In this document: one piece after another, positions 1 through 11,046 of the stretch
Numbering within the stretch: the stretch's first letter is position 1
Layout of the letters: the number at the start of each line of letters is the position of its first letter
From: Leucaena leucocephala
Lineage: Eukaryota; Streptophyta; Magnoliopsida; Fabales; Fabaceae
Length of the DNA stretch: 64,000 nt
Direction of reading: 5' to 3'
Assembly (NCBI GenBank): GCA_037074615.1
Contig: CM073546.1
Coordinates: forward strand, 13,261,501 to 13,325,500
The notes under the pieces: generated by a model
The model's input: only the letters and a program-made list of their open reading frames with translations
What the model was told of the DNA's origin: nothing
Database searches by the model: none
Position numbers and translations under genes: made by a program

Positions 1-99
1 GTTGAATTATAGTTTCATATTAGATTACTTTTTAATTATTCAACATTCTTAATATTGATCTCTATTTACCTTTTGTTATACTTTTATGATAGTATCATC

Positions 100-1164
100 A
101 TGTCGAATCTTACAAAACTTGAGTTTGTGGCTCTTGACATTACTGAGAAAAATTATCTATCTTGGATACTAGATGCAGAAATCCATCTAGATGCTATGGG
201 TTTAGGAGACACTATCAAGGATGGCAATCAAGAATCTAACAAAGACAAAGCAAAAGCCATGATCTTTCTCCGCCACCACCTAGATGAAGGACTAAAAACT
301 GAGTATTTAACTGTCAAGGACCCACTTGTTCTTTGGAACAATATAAAAGAAAGGTATGACCACCAGAAAACTGTGATTCTTCCAAAAGCTCGTTATGACT
401 GGATGCATTTACGTTTGCAAGATTTTAAATCAATCAGTGAATATAATTCTGCACTATTTAGAATTAGTTCTCAACTGAAACTATGTGGAGAGAAAATTAC
501 TGATGATGACATGTTAGAAAGAACATTCTCCACATTTCATGCATCCAATGTGCTATTACAGCAACAATATCGTGAAAAAGGCTTCAAAAAGTATTCTGAA
601 CTGATTTCTTGCCTTTTGGTGGCTGAACAAAATAATGAGCTTTTAATGAGAAATCATGAATCCCGTCCAACTGGCTCTACTGCATTCCCAGAAGTGAATG
701 TAGTAACAAATGAATCATCCCATGGTCGGGGATATGGACGTGGATGTGGATGCGGCCGTGGTTATATACGAGGCCGTGGTCAACGTGGTCGTGGCCGTGG
801 TCGTGGCCGTGGCCGTGGTTCCCACTCGAGGTGGGCAAACAATGATGATAACCACAAAAAGGAAACTAGTGGGAATGATAATTATATTGAAAATTTATGT
901 CATCGATGTGGTGGAAAAGGTCATTGGGCTCGTACTTGTCGTACACCAAGACATTTGGTTGAATTATACCAAGAATCGCTCAAAAGGAAAAATAAAAATA
1001 AAGGCAAAGAGCCAAAGATAGAAACAAATTTTGCTGGGGAAGAAAGCGATTCTGATTATGGCAACATGGATGTTACTCATCTAGATGTTGCTGATTTCTT
1101 TGCCGATCCTAATGGAAGAATTGATCACCTAATTGGTGATGGGAGTGTCCAAAAAATAAGTTAA
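100..1164 (+). CDS. gag: copia Gag (capsid/nucleocapsid)
   Basis: This is the structural protein of the retrotransposon particle and binds the element's RNA. An in-frame ATG exists at 55, but the copia-like N-terminus starts at the ATG at 100 (MSNLTKLEFVALD), giving 354 residues. The central part matches the plant copia Gag family (UBN2-like), including a segment around WMHLRLQDFKS. An arginine-glycine-rich tract lies near 725-830, then a CCHC zinc knuckle (CHRCGGKGHWARTC, C-x2-C-x4-H-x4-C) at about 898-940. The frame ends in TAA at 1162-1164, before the protease, so Gag and Pol are separate here. Whether that gap is ancestral or a lesion cannot be decided from one copy. Confidence 0.93.
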   Translation: MSNLTKLEFVALDITEKNYLSWILDAEIHLDAMGLGDTIKDGNQESNKDKAKAMIFLRHHLDEGLKTEYLTVKDPLVLWNNIKERYDHQKTVILPKARYDWMHLRLQDFKSISEYNSALFRISSQLKLCGEKITDDDMLERTFSTFHASNVLLQQQYREKGFKKYSELISCLLVAEQNNELLMRNHESRPTGSTAFPEVNVVTNESSHGRGYGRGCGCGRGYIRGRGQRGRGRGRGRGRGSHSRWANNDDNHKKETSGNDNYIENLCHRCGGKGHWARTCRTPRHLVELYQESLKRKNKNKGKEPKIETNFAGEESDSDYGNMDVTHLDVADFFADPNGRIDHLIGDGSVQKIS

Positions 1165-1291
1165 CTTTTATGATTATGTGTGTTTTCCTTTTGTTATAAT
1201 AAAGTTATAATTCTCTCAATAAATACAATTATGAGTTTTTTTTTTCATTAATTCTTTTGTGTTTCTTTTGCTATGTTCCTGTTAATGAAGA

Positions 1292-4200
1292 ATGTCACTC
1301 ATTGACATTAATAAAGAAGATTTATGTCTCGTTGATAGTGCAACAACTCATACAATATTCAGAAATGCAAAATATTTTTTTATCTTTGGTAATACGAGAA
1401 GCCAATGTCCAGACCATATCTGGAAGTATAAAGATGATTGAAGGGTTTGGAAGAGCTAATATATTGTTACATGGAGGAACACAATTATATATTGATAGTG
1501 CATTTTATTCCTCCAAATCTAACAGGAATTTGTTGAGTTTCAAGGATATCCGTAGAAATGGATACCATATTGAAACAACAAATAGAGAAAACCAGGAATA
1601 TCTTGTTATCACAGATATGATTTCTGGTAAAAAATGCACACTGGAAAAATTTCCTGCTCTTTTCTCTGGAATGTACTACACATTTATTAGTACAATTGAA
1701 ACACATGCTATTGCAAACCAGAAGTTTGCAAGTGAGAATAAATTTAATATTTGGCATGACCGGTTAGGTCATCCTGGGACAATAATGATGCGAAAAATAA
1801 TTGAGAATTCATGTGGACATTCATTGAGAAGAGAATCAATTCCACAATCCCATATTTTCTCATGTGCTGCATGTTCTGAAGGGAAACTAATTATTAGACC
1901 ATCATCGGTAAAAATAGAAAGTGAGTCTCTCACTTTTCTAGAACGTATACAGAGAGATATTTGTGGGCCAATACACCCACCATGTGGACCATTTAGATAT
2001 TTTATGGTTCTAATTGATGCATCAACAAGATGGTCACATGTTTGCTTATTATCTTCTCGTAACCTGGCGTTTGCGAGATTACTTGCTCAACTAATTAGAT
2101 TGAGAGCACATTTTCCAGATTATCCCATCAAGAAAATACGTTTAGACAATGCCGGTGAATTTACTTCACAAGCTTTTAATGAGTATTGTATGTCTCTGGG
2201 AATCGATGTTGAACATTCTGTAGCACATGTTCATACACAAAATGGTCTTACAGAATCATTAATTAAACGTTTGCAGTTGATTGCAAGACCATTGCTTATG
2301 AAATCAAATCTCCCAATATCTACTTGGGGACATGCAATTTTGCATGCAGCGATGTTAATTCGTATCAGGCCAACTAGTTATCTTAAGGTCTCCCCTTTAC
2401 AAATGGTTTTTGGTCAGGAACCAAATATTTCCCATCTAAGGACTTTTGGATGTGCGGTATATGTTCCGATTGCTCCACCACAACGCACCAAAATGGGTCC
2501 TCAAAGAAGGATGGGAATATATGTTGGATATGAATCTCCTTCTATAATAAAATATTTAGAGCCAATAACAGGAGATTTATTTACGGCTCGACTTGCTGAT
2601 TGTCATTTTGACGAATCAAATTTTCCAACATTAGGGGGAGAAAATAAACAGCTGGAACATAAAGTTAGTTGGAATGAATTATCATTATCTCATCTTGATC
2701 CTCGTACAAAACAATGTGAACTAGAAGTTCAAAAGATAATTCATTTACAGAGTTTAGCCAATCAATTGCCAGACGCATTCACTGACCCCAAGAAAGTGAC
2801 AAAGTCACATGTTCCAGCTGTGAATGCTCCTATCAGAATTGATGTCCCTATTGGACAATCTAATGATGCAAATGGATCAAAAGTACGCTTGAAGCGTGGC
2901 AGGCCCATCGGTTCTAAAGATAAAAATCCTCGAAAAAGAAAAGGAGTTATAAATATAGATGGCCAGGTCGAGGATATTCAACAAAATTTAGTGACTCCAG
3001 AAGAGTCTTTTGACAACACTAATATCTCAATTTCGAGAGACATTCAGGTACCTGAAATATGTGAAAATAATGAGATCTCAATAAATTATGTTGTCAATAG
3101 AATACGATGGGATCGAGATAAAGTCAACGTTGACGATATTTTTGCATATAATGTAGCGCTTGATGTAATAAATAATGATGAGGATCATGAACCAAGATCT
3201 ATTAGCGAATGCAAACAAAGAGATGATTGGCCAAAATGGAAAGACGCAATTGAGGCAGAATTAAAATCATTAGAAAAACGAAAAGTTTTTGGCCCTGTGG
3301 TTCTTACACCTGAAGATGTAAAACCAGTTGGATATAAATGGGTTTTTGTGAGAAAAAGAAATGAAAATGGTGAAGTAGTAAGATATAAAGCACGACTTGT
3401 TGCTCAAGGATTTACACAAAGACCTGGTATTGATTTTATAAAACATACTCACCAGTGGTGGATGCAACTACTTTTCGATATCTAATTAGTCTGGCAGCAA
3501 ATGAAGGCCTCGATTTGCGTTTAATGGATGTTGTTACAGCCTATTTGTATGGCTCACTTGACAATGACATTTATATGAGTCTTCCTGATGGATTTGAGTT
3601 GCCGAAAGCATACAATTCAAGTTCTCGAGAACGGTACTCAATTAAGTTAAATAAGTCTTTATATGGATTGAAGCAATCAGGGCGCATGTGGTATAATCGA
3701 CTTAGTGAATATCTATTGAAAGAAGGATATAAGAATGATCAGATATGTCCATGTATTTTTATAAAAAGATCTGGAAATGAATTTGCTATAATTGCTATTT
3801 ATGTCGATGACATAAATATCATTGGAACTCCTAAAGAGATTTCCAAAGCAGTGAATTGCTTAAAGAAAGAATTTGAAATGAAGGACTTGGGAAGAACAAA
3901 GTTTTGCCTTGGACTACAAATTGAATATCTGAAAAATGGGATCTTCGTGTATCAAGAAACTTACACGAGAAAAGTTTTAAAACGTTTCTATATGGATAAA
4001 TCACATCCATTATACACTCCAATAATTGTAAGATCTCTGGAAAAAGATAAAGATCCATTTAGACCTCAAGAAGGTGATGAATAACTACTTGGCCTAGAAG
4101 TGCCTTACCTTAGTGTAATTGGTGCACTTATGTATCTTGCTAGTCACACACGACCAGATATATCATTTGCTGTTAACTTACTAGCAAGATATAGTTCTTC

Positions 4201-4801
4201 ACCAACACGAAGACATTGGAATGGGGTTAAGCATATTCTTCGTTACTTGAAGGGTACAATGGATATGGGATTATGTTATTCAAATGAATACAAAACTGAT
4301 TTTGTCGGCTATGCTGATGCTGGGTTTCAGTCTGATCCACATGTTGGTAGATCGCAAACAGGCTATTTGTTCACATGTAATGGTACAGCTATTTCATGGC
4401 GATCAATGAAACAAACCATATCAGCCACATCATCTAATCATGCCGAAATACTAGCGATACATGAAGCAAGTCGAGAATGTGTATGGTTAAGATTGATAAT
4501 ACATCATATACGTACTACTTATGGATTGTCATCTAGTAAAATGATTCCAACAGTCCTATATGAAGATAATACTGCATGTATTACCCAACTAAAAGAAGGG
4601 TATATCAAAGGAGATAGGACAAAACATATTTCTCCAAAATTCTTTTTCACACATGATCTTCAAAAGAATGGTGAGATTGATATCCATCAAATCCGTTCTA
4701 AAGAAAATCTAGCTGATTTGTTCACCAAGTCACTTCCAGCAACAATATTTGAAAAGCTCGTACATGATATCGGACTTCGCAGATTCAAAGATATCAATTG
4801 A
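1292..4801 (+). pseudogene. pol: copia Pol: protease, integrase, RT and RNase H, frame broken
   Basis: The aspartic protease motif (LVDSATTHT) is readable near 1330-1356, but in a different frame from what follows. A shift near the T-run at 1375-1381 leads to the frame that stays open to 3485. That frame holds the GAG-pre-integrase motif (WHDRLGHPG, about 1750), the zinc pair CAAC, the integrase D-D-E residues (RDICGP about 1955, RLDNAGEF about 2140, TESLIKR about 2250) and the start of reverse transcriptase (GYKWVFVRKR about 3330). A second shift near 3432-3450 moves reverse transcriptase to the frame 3455-4801. There the YVDD catalytic box (about 3798-3812) is intact. An in-frame TAA at 4082-4084 separates it from RNase H (YADAG about 4308, YEDNTA about 4560), which ends in TGA at 4799-4801. 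Confidence 0.93.
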
Positions 4802-4810
4802 CGTTGCAAA

Positions 4811-5023
4811 AAGGGGGAGTCGATACACGCTGTACTCTTTTTCCCTTGGCTGAGGTTTTGTCCCATTGGGTTTTCCTAGCAAGGTTTTTAATGAGGCAGC
4901 ACTGTAAGTGTATCAATTAAATGTGTACTCTTTTTTCTTTACTAGGTTTTTATCCCACAGGGTTTTTCCTAGTTAAAGTTTTTAATGAGGCACATAATTA
5001 AAGAATGGACATCTAAGGGGGAG
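4811..5023 (+). repeat. Duplicated pre-LTR spacer and polypurine tract
   Basis: Two related units lie between the pol stop and the LTR. They begin at 4831 and 4924 (period about 93) and share TGTACTCTTTTT, a GGTTTT-TCCCA-GGGTTTT core and TTTTTAATGAGGCA. The first is preceded by AAAAAGGGGGAG (4808-4819). The second is followed by CTAAGGGGGAG (4013 bases after the integrase region, ending at 5023), directly before the LTR. The downstream one is in the position of the plus-strand priming polypurine tract. Confidence 0.75.
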
Positions 5024-5268
5024 TGTTATGAATATTAGAAAATAGATGTCCATCTCCATCTCCATCTCCCTCTTCCTCTTCAAATTCCCTAAGTCATTAT
5101 TCCTCCATTAATTAATGGACTCTTCATCTTCAACTTCTATGCCTATAAATAGGTCATACCATTTGTATTGTAAAGTAGAAGGAAGAATATAATATATACT
5201 TCTCTGATTTTCTTGTCCTCATCTCTTCTCTCCTCTTAATCTTATTGCTTATTGCTAGTTTTATAACA
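5024..5268 (+). repeat. 3' LTR of the copia element (245 bp)
   Basis: The LTR starts TGTTAT right after the polypurine tract and ends ATAACA, a perfect 6-bp inverted terminus with the canonical TG...CA ends. It contains a short CCATCT tandem run near 5050 and a TATA box (TATAAATAG, 5144-5152) that would serve LTR transcription. The expected 5-bp target duplication would be CCAAA (5269-5273), but its partner lies upstream of the window. Confidence 0.88.
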
Positions 5269-6646
5269 CCAAACAGGCCCTTATAGAGAAAGGGCACTTT
5301 TACTAGTAATTAATAAATGTTTCATATATATACGCTTACTTTTTATTAACTTTAACTTAAATACTTCTTCTTATCCTAATTATAAAAACCTATTCAATTT
5401 TTTTAGAAGATTAATAAAACTAAATAAATTATTTTAAAATATTTATATTTATTTTTTTATCAAATTAATTTATTTGACTTATTAACTATACTATGACTAA
5501 ATGGTTTATTTAACTTTTTTTTAAAAAATTAATAGAATCTTATAATTAAGACTGAATATAGTACTAATACTACTATTATTATTATAATGTTTATTATTGG
5601 AATGAATGTCTCTACTTAAATTTAGTATACTTATGTAGTGGCTTGCCTTCACACTAACCCCATCAACATTTTGTGTCGTTGGCTTTTCCTTTTGTAATAT
5701 CTGATATATATATTTTTTTGGCTTTACAATGTGATATCTGATTGAGTTTTGTGGAAAACAAAAATGCTTATTCATGCCATTACTAGAAAAATTATTTTCA
5801 AAATTAATTTCATAAATCCATATGAAAATGTAAAATTTTGAACTCACAATAGACAAGCTTAGATTCTCTTCTAAGTGTGTGCACAAACAAATGATTTTAT
5901 AAGTTATAATTTAGTGGCATGAAAAATCATTTGTAAATGAAAGATTATAGGTTCAATCATACTCGTAATCTGAAACCATTAATGCCTACCCTCTGATTCA
6001 ATACACACATATAACCAAAAGTGAGATGGATTACTTTGTTGACTCTTGTTTTTGGGAACTTTGGATAATTGTTACAAACAACTTTGCCTATATACTACAA
6101 CATTAATGAGACAAATCTTGTTTAAAATAGGCTTGTCAATTTTTTCTTACTCATCATGGTAGTGAGATCCATACAATAATTTTAATTTGGATGATACTCT
6201 ATACTTATCATGAGTGATGAGCATAGAAATTCAGAAACTTCATATGCTTTTTCAAGACCTTCAATCACTTTGCTAGAACAATAATTTTATTTAATAAGAA
6301 ATTGCATTTTGCATTTCATAACAGAGAGAGAAAGTATAGTTCATAATTGATCTTATTTGTTCCTCATCAAGAGTCAGTGATCAGAGAGAGAAAACAGCAG
6401 ATACAACATTTTATTCACAAATCTTGGGTTTAATACAAGTATTGATGAATCCCTAATTTTCAGATTCCTCTTATCAGTTTGTAGAAGAAGATAGACGGAA
6501 AAGAGACCAATATAATAAAAGAATACGACTATGAACCTAAATAAACTAGTGTCGTTTGCAGGACTTTATGTGTTCTAGAGATATATTATAAAGAATGAAA
6601 GAATCAACTATAGCAATTTCCCCAGGTTTGTCTCAATTAAAGCAAG
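5269..6646. other. AT-rich intergenic DNA
   Basis: No gene is supported here. The bases just after the LTR (5269-5283, CCAAACAGGCCCTTA) look like a MITE terminus. The rest is simple AT-rich sequence plus the likely 3' flank of the gene whose stop is at 6647. Confidence 0.5.
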
Positions 6647-9558
6647 CTAGCTGGATAATGTGCAAGGCTTCAAGAACCAGAACACGTCCAAGGCTCTTGC
6701 TTCTTTTCCATCCACTATTGACATGTTCTCAGGAAATTCCTCCTTCTTTTGCCCAACTTCTTGAAGAATTCCTCTCTCCTGCAAGATTTATTCCAGATGG
6801 ACATTTTAAATACATCAGTGATAATATTTAGTTATATAACAGGAAAAATGCTAGTCCAAGTCTGCAACTGGAAAAAAAAAGAAGAAGCATGTGGTGCTGA
6901 AAAAAGCTTGTGAATGAACAATATGCTCTTTAAACAGTCTTGCAGTGAACTTACTAGAGAAAGCGTGATGGTAACAAAATAGATGATTAACATGCATACC
7001 TTCCAATTTGTCAGTGGAAATGAACTCTATAAGGAAAAAACTAACATATATAGTCTATGTGTTTGCCATCAAGTTCTTCATTTAGATTATGACATGTGAC
7101 TCTAACTTAGAAAATCGTTTTCATGTTATGAGGAATCTCTAGAAAAATAGCACATACACTTATACTAATCTTTAATTACCTTAAATCAAACCACTAAACA
7201 TGTGGCTGGCTAAAGAACAGGACCTCAAACTATACAACGATCCATGGTGTCACCGTTCATTATCCTTTCAGGTAATAGGCATGCAGGACCAAAATATTAT
7301 ATTATCATCTAATTTTTGGGTCAACTGGAGATGATTTAACAACTAGTTAGTCTTCAGAATCTAATCTTTCATCGAAATCTTTTGGAACTTACATTCCATC
7401 ATAAACAAAGAACTAGGTCTCGTGTCAATGGCAATATTCCAATTTCTCATCAAATTTCATATCTTGACTGTGAATTATTTTCAATCTGAATAGTAATGAA
7501 GTGCAGCTAGCTACACACCATTAATCTGGATTTGGAAGCCTTTGAAGGGGTAGTTGTATTTGGATCACGACCAGAAGAGAAGCACTGAGGAGAGGGAGGG
7601 TTTGTGCGAATTTGCAGTAAGTTCTCATCTTTCTTGCGTCTCACATTCTCCAAGTCCAGCAGAATAGGCATATTTTCGGTCTCATCCGCTCTTCTGCAGA
7701 ATATAACAATAAACAAATGATTAACGGAATATAATAAGTTGTAATAGTTCACAGTAACAATCTTTTGATTGATGGACAACCATGTTTATATAAATAGTCA
7801 GGCATAAAAAGTAATTCTATCTGTTTTGCTGGATTGAAGATGAGTATTTGAATTTCTCAACTCCATATATATGATAACTGTCATCGCCAATGTGCTAATG
7901 AAAAATTTGTTATTCCTTTGATCAGATCACTGTATTTGTTTTAAACGGTAGTAACTAAAGGAAACTATAGAGAATTTTGCAAGTCAATACTAAGCTAAAA
8001 AGCAGGGACAAACCTGAACAACGTTTTTCAATGGAAGGAGATCACTAAATGGAAAGTTAAAAAATTTGCGATTAACAAGTGATGCTAATGCTACTTATCT
8101 GTGTTAAGGGTCAACAATATTGAATAGATACCAGGTAAACCTAAGGATATAGATACAGATGGAGACGAAACCATAGAGCATTTTGCAGTCACTGTCAAGC
8201 TAAAAAGCATGGACAAGCCCGACTAGTGTTTTTCATGGAAGTTGATTACTAGATGGAAAAAGTTGAAAAAGTTGAGATTTATGTGTCATGCAAATGCCAA
8301 CATGTCTATGATAGTGTCAGTGATTCATAGATACTAAGTAAACATATGCATATGGATACAGAAGGAGATTAAGCTTACTTCTTTCTCTGCAGCTTCGGTT
8401 TATTGCTGCTTTCTCTAGATTTTCCTGTCACTTCAAGCAACGGCTTCCTTTCTTTGCTTTTCTCTTCCTTAACTGACTGTTCCAAAGGCTTAACAGGTGG
8501 AGGCCCTGTCTTTGCTTTTTGATTCTCCTCACACTCTTCACTTTTCACCTCACTCATATTTTCATCATTCTCTCTCTCTCTGGCTCTTGTTGCCAATTTC
8601 TTCAGTTCATTACAGAATTCTGTGATTTGGCTCAAGATAGGCCGACCTGCAAACAAATTCTTAGCTGAGAGTGTGGATCTCAGTAAAGGCACCTTGTTGT
8701 TGTGCTGAGATATGTTGTCATCAATGAGTTTCTTTTTCTCTTCGCTTGACTTGATTGATGCCTTCATCGATTTGAATAGATTACTCGGTGGGATAACCAG
8801 GTTTGGGTTTTGATTCTCACTGTCGTGCTTGAATTTGAGTTTACCATCAGGAGAAGCCGAAGATAGGGTGGGCACCCTTCTCTTTAACTTGTGATCTCTA
8901 TACCAAGATCCAACATATGAAAATTAGTCACTGAAATTCTATATTATTCTATATTCTTATAATAAACAGAACTTACAACAGCATTAAAGGGGGGGAAAAG
9001 GTATCTTCGTAATTACCTCCTATTTTGGTCACCCAATGGAAGAATTCCAGGAGAATCACGCAAGCTCAAAAGCTTCCAGAAATAAAAACAAATGAGTAAG
9101 AAAAAAAATTAAAAAGGAATTAAAAACTTAATTAGCAAGACATATATTAATATCCTAGGAGTTCAGCTGATCTAGCTAGCTCAAGATTCTTAAATCTTAA
9201 TCTTCTTGAGTTTCTTTACACAAGAGTCTGAAAAACACAAGTAGAGAAGAATGGAACCTTGGAAGGAGTCCATCTGAGAAAATCGTCCACTGTCTTGGGA
9301 TGCTTGCAGTCTGAAATGATCATTACCGAGAACCGTTAAAGAAAAAACAAAATTCAAGAAACCCAGGTGTGAAAATAACGTAAATGAATCATAGAAGAGA
9401 CGCAAATTCTAACCGGGTCTGCAAAACCAGCCCTCATCGTCAACGGATTGGTCTGGGGCCAAGAAATCGACCCATTTCGGGGCGTTAATGTGCTCGTACT
9501 TTTCGTCTTCTACAAAGTGCCACTCCAATCTCTTCCAGTCTATCTTCGCAGGTTCCAT
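6647..9558 (-). CDS. Plant-conserved protein of unknown function, six exons, 359 aa
   Basis: I rebuilt six coding exons from GT-AG sites with matching phase: 9558-9414, 9310-9258, 9072-9017, 8897-8379, 7693-7519 and 6778-6647 (TAG at 6647-6649). The sum is 1080 bases, with no internal stop. The N-terminus has a distinctive block: INAPKWVDFLAP, then SVDDEGWFC, then CRPDCKHPKTVDDFL and a DSPGILPLGD stretch. This looks like a conserved plant domain with possible metal-binding cysteines, but I cannot name the family. The middle (exon 4) is rich in Lys, Glu and Ser and probably disordered. Basic KRR clusters suggest a nuclear or cytoskeletal protein, which is inference. The last exon follows the segment SKSRLM and encodes ERGILQEVGQ to a Leu-Ser-Ser end. 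If the last donor (7518) were ignored, the protein would end four codons later at 7507. There is no signal peptide or membrane segment. Confidence 0.8.
7961..8369. repeat. Tandem duplication inside an intron (two 206-bp units)
   Basis: Unit 1 begins GAAACTATAGAG at 7961 and unit 2 begins GAAACCATAGAG at 8167. Both carry AAGCTAAAAAGCA-GGACAA, a GTTTTTCA-TGGAAG segment, a TAGATAC segment and end near GATACAGA-GGAGA. Unit 2 abuts the donor side of the exon that ends at 8379. It lies wholly within the fourth intron (7694-8378) of the unknown gene. Confidence 0.8.
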
Positions 9559-10335
9559 TACTCACACAGAAGGAAGGAAGGAAGTAAGAGAAAATTGGAA
9601 ACGGGGTCGCCGCAGATAATGAAGTTCAGAGAAAGTAGAGAGAGACTGAGTGCAAGAATGAGAGAGAGGAAGGTGTAAATGTAAACGTTATGGGATCGAG
9701 GAAGGTGGAGAGTGAAGCAGTGAACGTTGGGAAAAGGGGGGTTACTAAATTCTCATTTCTCTGACCGTTAGAGACTTGTTCGTCATTGACTTTCTTACTG
9801 AGTTTTCTTCTGGTGCGCGCGGATCTATTACAGGAATGCTGTACCCGGATAGTCTTATCCCCATTCCCATTTAATTGCAAATATATTTTTAATATACAAA
9901 AATAAGATATATATTTAATGCTTATTACGAAAATTTTATTATTTATGAAATAAACTAATTATGATGAAAAAAGTTTTATGTAGCTAGTTCCCAACTCCCA
10001 AGCACACCATCAATAAGCATGATATGACAAATATCCTTTTATTTCAGGTTCCTTTTTTAAATTTAAAACATAGGAATTCTTCGAAGTAGTATCTGAAATA
10101 AAAGAGTTTCTAATTTATAAGCTTTTATGTACATATAAAATCCTTTTAAAACTATTGTTTTTGCTTTAAACCAAACACCCACTTAAAGATTTTTTTGGTT
10201 TAATTAATATTTTTGGTCTCTCTGTTTTTTTAATAATAAAAGGAATCCTCCTTAGCGTACTACATCATTGCATATAGCAAGACTGCACTCCAAGTCCAGA
10301 ATGGAAGCCAAATCTAACGATACTGCGGGAATAAA
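9559..10335. other. Promoter side of the unknown gene, then LINE tail region
   Basis: 9559-9880 is relatively GC-balanced and contains GAGA-rich purine tracts (9640-9675), consistent with the 5'UTR and promoter of the minus-strand gene starting at 9558. From about 9880 the sequence becomes AT-rich. A T-run near 10222-10232 could be the minus-strand poly(A) of the LINE relic. No gene is seen. Confidence 0.45.
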
Positions 10336-11046
10336 TTAAAATGATACCCTTCTTGCAGCCTCAAGCCCTTTCTTTGCTAGAAAATGAGCAGCCTTGTTGC
10401 ACTCTCGGCTCACATAGCTGATTTTGGCATTCCAATCTCTGTTAATAAGAGCAGACACTTCCTTAAGAATATTATAATCAACATGTGTCTTTCATCTGGT
10501 TCCACGTTAAGCAGCTCGATAGCATTGGTTACATCAGACTCCAGCATAACTTGACGATTCCCATTGTCCCAGGCTGTCTGGAGTCCTTGTAGGCAAGCCC
10601 ACTCTGATTCCTGACCATACGTTTGACCCACTTCGTTTTGCATCAATTCGAGGCATGAGGTCATTTCCACAGCGGTACTTGTCTCAAACAATCCGAACCG
10701 AGAAATCATCTCGACAATTGACAAGTTTCCACCCCAAGTTCATGAGATGAGCAATGTTTTGTAGCTTAGCATGTCTCGAACCAAGTCCTCCTCTATTTTT
10801 TGTCTTGCATACAGCGTCCCATGCAACTAAAGATATCTTCTGAGTATCACTCGTGTTTCCCCACAAGAAGTTTCGGTTAAGCTTATCAAGCGTCTCACAA
10901 GTATTAGCAGTGAGAAGAGAGGTTTGCATGGTGTAGCTCGGGATGGCTAAAATAATAAGTAATTGGCGTAGACCTTCCAGCGAGCGAGAGAGAATTTGTC
11001 TTCCATTTAGCCAATCGAGTTTTAACTTTTCCAATGACTTGGTCAA
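10336..11046 (-). mobile_element. LINE (L1-type non-LTR retrotransposon) 3' relic
   Basis: The upstream part (11046-10684) reads as the region after reverse transcriptase in plant L1 elements: LNRNFLWG, then KNRGGLGSRHAKLQN and MNLGWKLV, the zf-RVT-like segment. The downstream part (about 10690-10336) is an RNase H-like (RVT_3) domain: SEWACLQGLQTAWDNG, VMLESD, then NRDWNAKISYVSRECNKAAH and a final SF before TAA at 10336-10338. The two parts are in different frames, apparently joined by a deletion near 10690-10720. A further frameshift lies within the RNase H part near 10465-10490. There is no reverse transcriptase core, so it is dead. Confidence 0.82.

Larger units (their letters stand above)
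1..5268 (+). mobile_element. Ty1/copia LTR retrotransposon, 5' LTR outside the window
   Basis: The order is Gag, protease motif, integrase, reverse transcriptase, RNase H, polypurine tract, then one LTR at 5024-5268. Integrase before reverse transcriptase places it in Ty1/copia. The first 99 bases are leader; no primer-binding site or 5' LTR is visible, so the element starts upstream. The polyprotein is broken by two frameshifts and one stop codon (see the pol entry), so this copy is probably not autonomous. The damage is light and the domains are otherwise easy to read, which suggests fairly recent insertion. Age cannot be estimated because only one LTR is present. Confidence 0.95.

Noticed and set aside
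710..1021. Open frame overlapping gag in another frame
   Set aside because: It is a shadow of the Arg-Gly repeat of Gag and has no independent features.
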